Below are positions 59,001 to 64,000 of a stretch of 64,000 bases of DNA, in pieces. Origin of the DNA: Mesorhizobium loti R88b (lineage in GTDB: Bacteria; Pseudomonadota; Alphaproteobacteria; Rhizobiales; Rhizobiaceae); the NCBI RefSeq assembly GCF_013170845.1, contig NZ_CP033367.1, forward strand, positions 7,007,001 through 7,071,000, written 5' to 3'. The translations under genes and the position numbers were made by a program. Numbering within the stretch: the first letter of the stretch is position 1; every line of letters starts with the position of its first letter. Below the pieces are notes generated by a model that saw only the letters and a program-made list of their open reading frames with translations, was not told the origin of the DNA and did not search any database.

Positions 59001-62000
59001 GGTGATCACCTCCGGCGTCCAGACCGGCTCGGTCACGGAAGACACGCAGCTGACGGCGACCGGCCAGGTCCAGGCCTCCGACGTCGACAATGGCGCCACC
59101 CAGGCCTATTCGGGCGATGCCACCGGCACCTATGGTTCCTTCGTCGTCGATGCCTCGACCGGCGCCTGGACCTACACGCTCGACAATGCCGCCCACCAGA
59201 ACCTGGCCCAGGGCGAGAGCCACACCGACACCTTCACGGTGACCGTCACCGACGATTTCGGCGCCACCACCACGCAGGACGTCACCGTCACCATCAACGG
59301 CACCAATGATGCTCCGGTCGCGGTTGCCGACATCAATTCGGTGAAAGAGGACACGGCGCCCAATCCGGTCAGCGGCAATGTGCTGACCAACGACACCGAT
59401 GTCGACACTGGCGACACCCACAGCGTCACCGCCGTCAATGGCTCGGCCGGCAATGTCGGTGCCAACCTCGTCGGCACCTATGGCACGCTGCATCTCAACA
59501 GCGACGGCACCTACACCTACACGCTCAACAATGGCCTGGCCTCGGTCCAGGCGTTGGCCGCAGGCGCCAGCGTCACCGACGTCTTCACCTACACCAACGC
59601 CGACAACCATGGCGGCTCATCGAGCGCCAGCCTGACGGTCACCATCAACGGCACCAATGATGCTCCGGTCGCGGTTGCCGACATCAATTCGGTGAAAGAG
59701 GACACGGCGCCCAATCCGGTCAGCGGCAATGTGCTGACCAACGACACCGATGTCGACACTGGCGACACCCACAGCGTCACCGCCGTCAATGGCTCGGCCG
59801 GCAATGTCGGTGCCAACCTCGTCGGCACCTATGGCACGCTGCATCTCAACAGCGACGGCACCTACACCTACACGCTCAACAATGGCCTGGCCTCGGTCCA
59901 GGCGTTGGCCGCAGGCGCCAGCGTCACCGACGTCTTCACCTACACCAACGCCGACAACCATGGCGGCCCATCGAGCGCCAGCCTGACGGTCACCATCAAC
60001 GGCACCAATGATGCTCCGGTCGCGGTTGCCGACATCAATTCGGTGAAAGAGGACACGGCGCCCAATCCGGTCAGCGGCAATGTGCTGACCAACGACACCG
60101 ATGTCGACACTGGCGACACCCACAGCGTCACCGCCGTCAATGGCTCGGCCGGCAATGTCGGTGCCAACCTCGTCGGCACCTATGGCACGCTGCATCTCAA
60201 CAGCGACGGCACCTACACCTACACGCTCAACAATGGCCTGGCCTCGGTCCAGGCGTTGGCCGCAGGCGCCAGCGTCACCGACGTCTTCACCTACACCAAC
60301 GCCGACAACCATGGCGGCTCATCGAGCGCCAGCCTGACGGTCACCATCAACGGCACCAATGATGCTCCGGTCGCGGTTGCCGACATCAATTCGGTGAAAG
60401 AGGACACGGCGCCCAATCCGGTCAGCGGCAATGTGCTGACCAACGACACCGATGTCGACACTGGCGACACCCACAGCGTCACCGCCGTCAATGGCTCGGC
60501 CGGCAATGTCGGTGCCAACCTCGTCGGCACCTATGGCACGCTGCATCTCAACAGCGACGGCACCTACACCTACACGCTCAACAATGGCCTGGCCTCGGTC
60601 CAGGAGGTCAGCGGCAATGTGCTGACCAACGACACCGATGTCGACACTGGCGACACCCACAGCGTCACCGCCGTCAATGGCTCGGCCGGCAATGTCGGTG
60701 CCAACCTCGTCGGCACCTATGGCACGCTGCATCTCAACAGCGACGGCACCTACACCTACACGCTCAACAATGGCCTGGCCTCGGTCCAGGCGTTGGCCGC
60801 AGGCGCCAGCGTCACCGACGTCTTCACCTACACCAACGCCGACAACCATGGCGGCTCATCGAGCGCCAGCCTGACGGTCACCATCAACGGCACCAATGAT
60901 GCTCCGGTCGCGGTTGCCGACATCAATTCGGTGAAAGAGGACACGGCGCCCAATCCGGTCAGCGGCAATGTGCTGACCAACGACACCGATGTCGACACTG
61001 GCGACACCCACAGCGTCACCGCCGTCAATGGCTCGGCCGGCAATGTCGGTGCCAACCTCGTCGGCACCTATGGCACGCTGCATCTCAACAGCGACGGCAC
61101 CTACACCTACACGCTCAACAATGGCCTGGCCTCGGTCCAGGCGTTGGCCGCAGGCGCCAGCGTCACCGATGTCTTCACCTACACCAACGCCGACAACCAT
61201 GGCGGCTCATCGAGCGCCAGCCTGACGGTCACCATCAACGGCACCAATGATGCTCCGGTCGCGGTTGCCGACATCAATTCGGTGAAAGAGGACACGGCGC
61301 CCAATCCGGTCAGCGGCAATGTGCTGACCAACGACACCGATGTCGACACTGGCGACACCCACAGCGTCACCGCCGTCAATGGCTCGGCCGGCAATGTCGG
61401 TGCCAACCTCGTCGGCACCTATGGCACGCTGCATCTCAACAGCGACGGCACCTACACCTACACGCTCAACAATGGCCTGGCCTCGGTCCAGGCGTTGGCC
61501 GCAGGCGCCAGCGTCACCGACGTCTTCACCTACACCAACGCCGACAACCATGGCGGCTCATCGAGCGCCAGCCTGACGGTCACCATCAACGGCACCAATG
61601 ATGCTCCAGATATACATCTTGTGGCGACAGGGACGCCGGACACAGCGTCGGCGACCTTGACGGAGACCAATGCCGGCCTGTCGACATCGGGCACGCTGAC
61701 GGTGACCGATGCTGATGTCAGCGACACAGTCAATTCCTCGGTCACGACCGTCGTGGCGTCAGGAACGACGGCTGGCCTCACGTCAAACGCTGCCCAGCTT
61801 CTTGCCATGCTGGCTGTTTCGCCGACATCGGGCTTGGCCGCCAATCCTGCGGACACTCACAACCTCAACTGGACCTTCAACTCCGGCACGCAGGCGTTCG
61901 ATTACCTTGCTGCCGGTCAGTCGCTGACGCTCACCTATACTGTCCAAAGCACGGACAATAATGGTGCGTCGGATACCCAGACCGTCACGGTCACAGTCAA

Positions 62001-63810
62001 CGGCACAGACGAGGCCAGCAACACTCTTATCAGTCAGGTCGTTGCGAGCAAGCAGTCAAGTAACAACAGTCCAAGCACGGCACAAATAACTTTCAATACC
62101 ACGAACATACATGCAAACTTCGTCGACATCACATCGGCAATCCATGTATCTAATGTGACTAATGATGCATTCATAGTTGCCGGCAGTGGCCATTTTGATG
62201 CGACGACCCAAACGTATTCCTTTGATGTGAATAAGGGTTCGGGCAACAACGGATCAAGTTACAGCGTTACTATCGATGCCGGAGCATTCTCGGATTCGGT
62301 TGGAAACACCAACACATCGTTCACTAAAAGCGGCCTCAAACCAGCCGGCACTTCCGGCGAGCCCATCAATCTCGCCCTGACCGATCCATCGCATGAAGGT
62401 GCGCTCATCACCGTCACGGTGAAGGACGTGCCTTCGGGCTGGACCATCGACGGCGCAACCCATAACGCCGACGGAAGCTGGACGACACAGACCAGCGACC
62501 TGCACGGGCTGACTGTCACCACACCGGCCAGTTTCACCGGGGCAGCCGTGCTCGACGTCCAGATGACCTGGATCAACGCCGACGGCACCGCGGGCACCGC
62601 GTCGATCGCCGACAATGTCGAAGCCTACGCTCCGGGTTCGCCGATCTTTGCCTGGTCCGGCGACGACGTGCTGACCGGCTCCCACGGCAACGATCTCTTC
62701 GTCTTCTCGCAACCGATCGGTGCCGACACGGTGCACAATTTCGATGCGGCCGCCGACCAGATCGATCTCATCGGCTACAACGGATTGGCAGACTTTGCCG
62801 ACCTCCAGACGCATATCGCCGACGATGCCCATGGCAATGCGATGATAACGCTCGGCGACGGACAGTCGATCACGCTGGACGGCGTGCACTCGGACGCGCT
62901 GACCGGAAGCAATTTCGTCTTCGACCAGACACCGGTGGTCAACAATTCCGGCACCATGACAATCGGCGACGGCGCTTTGCTGCCGCTCAGCGGCATTATC
63001 AACAACAGCGGTCTCATCTCGCTCGACTCGACCGGCGGCGATACGCTGCTGCAGGTTATCCAGCATGGCGTGACCCTGCAGGGTGGCGGACAGATCCTGC
63101 TGTCCGACAGCGCCACCAACGTCATCTCCGGCACCGGGCCGGACGTCACCCTGGTCAATGTCGACAACACGATCTCCGGCGCTGGTCAGCTGGGCGGCGG
63201 GATGCTGAGCCTTGACAACGGAGGGACCATCATCGCCTCCGGCTCGAACGGGCTGGTCATCGACACCGGTGGCAGCGTCGTCATCAATTCCGGAACGCTG
63301 GAAGCAACGGGGTCGGGCGGCCTGACGGTCGCTGGCGGCCTGGCGAATTCAGGCATGCTCTGGGCTAATGGCGGCGACATCGTGATCCATGGCCAGGTCA
63401 CCGGCGACGGCGATGCCACCATCGGCAATCTGTCGAAGCTCGAGTTCGGCGGCGCTTCGTCGACGGACGTCACCTTTGGTCACGACGCGGCCGGCACGCT
63501 GCAACTCGACGATTCCTTCGATTACAGCGGCCGGATCGGCGGCATCACCAATGATGACAGGTTGGATCTCCACGATATCTTGTTCGGTGCTGGGACAACG
63601 GCCGTTTATCAGGCAAACCAGGATGGCAGCGGCGGAACGCTGACCGTTTCGGATGGCACCCATGGCGCCGCGTTGCATCTGGTCGGCAGCTATGATGCGA
63701 ACGCCTTCAAGGTTGCCGATGACGGCCAGGGCCATACCGTCGTTTCGTACAATGAATTCACGCTGACCGGCATCGGCAATGGGGCGATTTCAAGCGACTT
63801 CGTGGTGTGA
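50080..63810 (+). CDS. Giant VCBS/cadherin-like repeat adhesin, type I secreted
   Basis: A 4576-residue protein beginning MATKIADAGGTTASF, with GGGGG seven bases before the ATG. It has no N-terminal signal, as expected for type I secretion. Residues 1-270 contain two divergent VCBS-type domains. Residues about 271-3836 hold the tandem repeats: 6 of type A (117 residues, NGTNDAPVAVADINSVKED...), 20 of type B (105 residues, NGTNDGPVITSGVQTGSVTED...), then 7 more type A. Next come single divergent domains, an RTX-like GDDVLTGSHGNDLFVF block near 4193, and a C-terminal region rich in short Gly/Asn turns ending SSDFVV. The repeats are Asp-rich and likely bind calcium. The gene directly downstream encodes the start of a type I secretion transporter. 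It is a probable biofilm or root-attachment adhesin. Confidence 0.85.
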   Translation: MATKIADAGGTTASFSNTPQANDDVFNLTEDTVVLASGSQTIIVLDVMANDQGGNAKSLFSVDDGISASTATKQYAPIDLTTQDVQATGISAWESIGGGVSIRINNGKVEMDLSGYLAAHGFASLQAMGAGDQINETFTYAIKLGGGTLSWASVSVNIQGTNDGAIITAVPGADLTVVEAGGVANGTLNDPNAHGQLVVTDPDVGQNHFQAPPSLQGTYGSFAFDTTTGVWAYTLNQTLADPLSQGQPVTDTLTVKSADGTASYNIVVNITGSNDAPVAIANVNSVKEDTAPNPVSGNVLTNDTDVDTGDTHSVTAVNGSAGNVGANLVGTYGTLHLNSDGTYTYTLNNGLASVQALAAGASVTDVFTYTNADNHGGSSSASLTVTINGTNDAPVAVADINSVKEDTAPNPVSGNVLTNDTDVDTGDTHSVTAVNGSAGNVGANLVGTYGTLHLNSDGTYTYTLNNGLASVQALAAGASVTDVFTYTNADNHGGSSSASLTVTINGTNDAPVAVADINSVKEDTAPNPVSGNVLTNDTDVDTGDTHSVTAVNGSAGNVGANLVGTYGTLHLNSDGTYTYTLNNGLASVQALAAGASVTDVFTYTNADNHGGSSSASLTVTINGTNDAPVAVADINSVKEDTAPNPVSGNVLTNDTDVDTGDTHSVTAVNGSAGNVGANLVGTYGTLHLNSDGTYTYTLNNGLASVQALAAGASVTDVFTYTNADNHGGSSSASLTVTINGTNDAPVAVADINSVKEDTAPNPVSGNVLTNDTDVDTGDTHSVTAVNGSAGNVGANLVGTYGTLHLNSDGTYTYTLNNGLASVQALAAGASVTDVFTYTNADNHGGSSSASLTVTINGTNDAPVAVADINSVKEDTAPNPVSGNVLTNDTDVDTGDTHSVTAVNGSAGNVGANLVGTYGTLHLNSDGTYTYTLNNGLASVQALAAGASVTDVFTYTNADNHGGPSSASLTVTINGTNDGPVITSGVQTGSVTEDTQLTATGQVQASDVDNGATQAYSGDATGTYGSFVVDASTGAWTYTLDNAAHQNLAQGESHTDTFTVTVTDDFGATTTQDVTVTINGTNDGPVITSGVQTGSVTEDTQLTATGQVQASDVDNGATQAYSGDATGTYGSFVVDASTGAWTYTLDNAAHQNLAQGESHTDTFTVTVTDDFGATTTQDVTVTINGTNDGPVITSGVQTGSVTEDTQLTATGQVQASDVDNGATQAYSGDATGTYGSFVVDASTGAWTYTLDNAAHQNLAQGESHTDTFTVTVTDDFGATTTQDVTVTINGTNDGPVITSGVQTGSVTEDTQLTATGQVQASDVDNGATQAYSGDATGTYGSFVVDASTGAWTYTLDNAAHQNLAQGESHTDTFTVTVTDDFGATTTQDVTVTINGTNDGPVITSGVQTGSVTEDTQLTATGQVQASDVDNGATQAYSGDATGTYGSFVVDASTGAWTYTLDNAAHQNLAQGESHTDTFTVTVTDDFGATTTQDVTVTINGTNDGPVITSGVQTGSVTEDTQLTATGQVQASDVDNGATQAYSGDATGTYGSFVVDASTGAWTYTLDNAAHQNLAQGESHTDTFTVTVTDDFGATTTQDVTVTINGTNDGPVITSGVQTGSVTEDTQLTATGQVQASDVDNGATQAYSGDATGTYGSFVVDASTGAWTYTLDNAAHQNLAQGESHTDTFTVTVTDDFGATTTQDVTVTINGTNDGPVITSGVQTGSVTEDTQLTATGQVQASDVDNGATQAYSGDATGTYGSFVVDASTGAWTYTLDNAAHQNLAQGESHTDTFTVTVTDDFGATTTQDVTVTINGTNDGPVITSGVQTGSVTEDTQLTATGQVQASDVDNGATQAYSGDATGTYGSFVVDASTGAWTYTLDNAAHQNLAQGESHTDTFTVTVTDDFGATTTQDVTVTINGTNDGPVITSGVQTGSVTEDTQLTATGQVQASDVDNGATQAYSGDATGTYGSFVVDASTGAWTYTLDNAAHQNLAQGESHTDTFTVTVTDDFGATTTQDVTVTINGTNDGPVITSGVQTGSVTEDTQLTATGQVQASDVDNGATQAYSGDATGTYGSFVVDASTGAWTYTLDNAAHQNLAQGESHTDTFTVTVTDDFGATTTQDVTVTINGTNDGPVITSGVQTGSVTEDTQLTATGQVQASDVDNGATQAYSGDATGTYGSFVVDASTGAWTYTLDNAAHQNLAQGESHTDTFTVTVTDDFGATTTQDVTVTINGTNDGPVITSGVQTGSVTEDTQLTATGQVQASDVDNGATQAYSGDATGTYGSFVVDASTGAWTYTLDNAAHQNLAQGESHTDTFTVTVTDDFGATTTQDVTVTINGTNDGPVITSGVQTGSVTEDTQLTATGQVQASDVDNGATQAYSGDATGTYGSFVVDASTGAWTYTLDNAAHQNLAQGESHTDTFTVTVTDDFGATTTQDVTVTINGTNDGPVITSGVQTGSVTEDTQLTATGQVQASDVDNGATQAYSGDATGTYGSFVVDASTGAWTYTLDNAAHQNLAQGESHTDTFTVTVTDDFGATTTQDVTVTINGTNDGPVITSGVQTGSVTEDTQLTATGQVQASDVDNGATQAYSGDATGTYGSFVVDASTGAWTYTLDNAAHQNLAQGESHTDTFTVTVTDDFGATTTQDVTVTINGTNDGPVITSGVQTGSVTEDTQLTATGQVQASDVDNGATQAYSGDATGTYGSFVVDASTGAWTYTLDNAAHQNLAQGESHTDTFTVTVTDDFGATTTQDVTVTINGTNDGPVITSGVQTGSVTEDTQLTATGQVQASDVDNGATQAYSGDATGTYGSFVVDASTGAWTYTLDNAAHQNLAQGESHTDTFTVTVTDDFGATTTQDVTVTINGTNDGPVITSGVQTGSVTEDTQLTATGQVQASDVDNGATQAYSGDATGTYGSFVVDASTGAWTYTLDNAAHQNLAQGESHTDTFTVTVTDDFGATTTQDVTVTINGTNDGPVITSGVQTGSVTEDTQLTATGQVQASDVDNGATQAYSGDATGTYGSFVVDASTGAWTYTLDNAAHQNLAQGESHTDTFTVTVTDDFGATTTQDVTVTINGTNDAPVAVADINSVKEDTAPNPVSGNVLTNDTDVDTGDTHSVTAVNGSAGNVGANLVGTYGTLHLNSDGTYTYTLNNGLASVQALAAGASVTDVFTYTNADNHGGSSSASLTVTINGTNDAPVAVADINSVKEDTAPNPVSGNVLTNDTDVDTGDTHSVTAVNGSAGNVGANLVGTYGTLHLNSDGTYTYTLNNGLASVQALAAGASVTDVFTYTNADNHGGPSSASLTVTINGTNDAPVAVADINSVKEDTAPNPVSGNVLTNDTDVDTGDTHSVTAVNGSAGNVGANLVGTYGTLHLNSDGTYTYTLNNGLASVQALAAGASVTDVFTYTNADNHGGSSSASLTVTINGTNDAPVAVADINSVKEDTAPNPVSGNVLTNDTDVDTGDTHSVTAVNGSAGNVGANLVGTYGTLHLNSDGTYTYTLNNGLASVQEVSGNVLTNDTDVDTGDTHSVTAVNGSAGNVGANLVGTYGTLHLNSDGTYTYTLNNGLASVQALAAGASVTDVFTYTNADNHGGSSSASLTVTINGTNDAPVAVADINSVKEDTAPNPVSGNVLTNDTDVDTGDTHSVTAVNGSAGNVGANLVGTYGTLHLNSDGTYTYTLNNGLASVQALAAGASVTDVFTYTNADNHGGSSSASLTVTINGTNDAPVAVADINSVKEDTAPNPVSGNVLTNDTDVDTGDTHSVTAVNGSAGNVGANLVGTYGTLHLNSDGTYTYTLNNGLASVQALAAGASVTDVFTYTNADNHGGSSSASLTVTINGTNDAPDIHLVATGTPDTASATLTETNAGLSTSGTLTVTDADVSDTVNSSVTTVVASGTTAGLTSNAAQLLAMLAVSPTSGLAANPADTHNLNWTFNSGTQAFDYLAAGQSLTLTYTVQSTDNNGASDTQTVTVTVNGTDEASNTLISQVVASKQSSNNSPSTAQITFNTTNIHANFVDITSAIHVSNVTNDAFIVAGSGHFDATTQTYSFDVNKGSGNNGSSYSVTIDAGAFSDSVGNTNTSFTKSGLKPAGTSGEPINLALTDPSHEGALITVTVKDVPSGWTIDGATHNADGSWTTQTSDLHGLTVTTPASFTGAAVLDVQMTWINADGTAGTASIADNVEAYAPGSPIFAWSGDDVLTGSHGNDLFVFSQPIGADTVHNFDAAADQIDLIGYNGLADFADLQTHIADDAHGNAMITLGDGQSITLDGVHSDALTGSNFVFDQTPVVNNSGTMTIGDGALLPLSGIINNSGLISLDSTGGDTLLQVIQHGVTLQGGGQILLSDSATNVISGTGPDVTLVNVDNTISGAGQLGGGMLSLDNGGTIIASGSNGLVIDTGGSVVINSGTLEATGSGGLTVAGGLANSGMLWANGGDIVIHGQVTGDGDATIGNLSKLEFGGASSTDVTFGHDAAGTLQLDDSFDYSGRIGGITNDDRLDLHDILFGAGTTAVYQANQDGSGGTLTVSDGTHGAALHLVGSYDANAFKVADDGQGHTVVSYNEFTLTGIGNGAISSDFVV
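50890..52995 (+). repeat. Type A repeats, first block (6 x 351 bp)
   Basis: Six tandem units of 351 bp start at 50890, 51241, 51592, 51943, 52294 and 52645. Copies 2-6 appear identical apart from a single T-to-C (Ser to Pro, GGSSS to GGPSS) in the last one. The first has a diverged start. Confidence 0.92.
52996..59295 (+). repeat. Type B repeats (20 x 315 bp)
   Basis: Twenty head-to-tail units of exactly 315 bp cover 6300 bases. I could find no base difference between them on reading. Each encodes one 105-residue VCBS-like domain. Confidence 0.93.
59296..61587 (+). repeat. Type A repeats, second block (7 units, one pair fused)
   Basis: Units begin at 59296, 59647 (with the Pro variant), 59998, 60349, 60886 and 61237. 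The stretch 60349-60885 is 537 bp, two units lacking 165 bp between VQ and VSGNVL. That is an in-frame loss of 55 residues. Confidence 0.92.
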
Positions 63811-63817
63811 ACCAAAA

Positions 63818-63838
63818 GGGCCGCCTCAGTGGCGGCTT
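63818..63838 (+). terminator. Hairpin between adhesin and transporter genes
   Basis: GCCGCC-TCAGT-GGCGGC with flanking G-T pairs, eight bases after the adhesin stop. It lacks a T run, so it may attenuate rather than stop transcription into the transporter. Confidence 0.5.
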
Positions 63839-63874
63839 ACCTGACCTGACAAAGTATCGAGTGGGGTTCTGGAA

Positions 63875-64000
63875 GTGGATAGCAAGTCTCGAATTGTGAA
63901 GGATGCGCTTCGGGCATGCCGCCGCTATTTCCTGGTTGCGGCGGCATTCAGCCTGGCGATCAATCTGCTCTACCTGGCTTCCCCACTCTACATGCTGCAG
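63875..64000 (+). CDS. Type I secretion ABC transporter, 5' end (partial)
   Basis: GTG start at 63875 with a GGGG stretch upstream. The 42 visible residues (VDSKSRIVKDALRACRRYF, then a hydrophobic helix LVAAAFSLAINLLYLASPLYMLQ) match the N-terminus of PrtD/RaxB-type permease-ATPases, where SPLYMLQ is characteristic. The gene runs off the window. It is the likely exporter of the giant adhesin. Confidence 0.75.
   Translation, partial: MDSKSRIVKDALRACRRYFLVAAAFSLAINLLYLASPLYMLQ

Noticed and set aside
52615..59610. Minus-strand open frame of 2331 codons opposite the adhesin repeats
   Set aside because: It exists only because the 315-bp repeat has no stop in that frame. It has no ribosome site and its Gly/Val/Asp-rich product is the mirror of the real repeats.
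50890..61587. Long repeats considered as a CRISPR or satellite array
   Set aside because: Unit lengths of 315 and 351 bp, both multiples of three, carry one uninterrupted coding frame.

Overview
The window looks like accessory (symbiosis-island type) DNA of a rhizobium, most likely Mesorhizobium or a close relative in the Rhizobiales. The evidence is a nod box in front of noeK-noeJ (GDP-mannose supply for Nod-factor fucosylation), a SyrB-type regulator, a nifA C-terminal remnant, a candidate sigma-54 promoter, a thiCOSGED operon behind a TPP riboswitch, many decayed insertion sequences and a P4-type integrase. The species assignment is inference; no rRNA or core gene is present.

Layout. 0-6 kb: a succinate-semialdehyde dehydrogenase behind a sigma-54-like promoter, a patch of Fic and thiC fragments, syrB-like, a di-haem cytochrome c peroxidase with a strong hairpin after it, and small HTH and Lar-like genes. 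6-9.3 kb: noeK-noeJ read leftward from a nod box. 9.3-18 kb: a decayed Fic gene, queC-queD-queE followed by a broken queF, then the TPP riboswitch and thiC-thiO-thiS-thiG-thiE-thiD. 18-20.3 kb: an LLM flavin oxidoreductase and a HisC-like aminotransferase. 20.4-26.2 kb: a graveyard with nifA, IS110 and IS66 remnants and a three-level nest of IS3-family elements, including an IS inserted into its own near-identical copy.

26.2-32.3 kb holds the best candidate defence locus: a pseudokinase-SF1 helicase fusion (1193 aa) overlapping a two-HKD PLD nuclease, the architecture of Mokosh type I, with a divergently transcribed SLATT-type membrane protein 49 bp away. 33-46.4 kb is a dense cluster of mostly exported or hydrolytic proteins: a PLD protein, a 17-residue-repeat protein, a caspase-like/GH25 fusion, a second GH25 protein, a membrane metallophosphoesterase, a Tat-exported DUF1906 protein, a DUF3800 protein and an S1/P1 nuclease. 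Several of these genes share unusual poly-G ribosome binding sites.

47.2-49 kb contains a tRNA 3'-end fragment with its terminator next to a tyrosine integrase, so it is a likely island boundary. 50.1-63.8 kb is one gene for a 4576-residue VCBS/cadherin-like adhesin, whose core is 6 + 20 + 7 tandem repeats that are nearly identical at DNA level. It is followed by the start of a type I secretion ABC transporter that runs off the window.

How the parts may work together: noeKJ would feed Nod-factor decoration under NodD control, queCDE would make preQ0 (queF is broken here), the thi operon would supply thiamine under TPP feedback, and the adhesin and transporter would form a type I secreted surface-attachment system.
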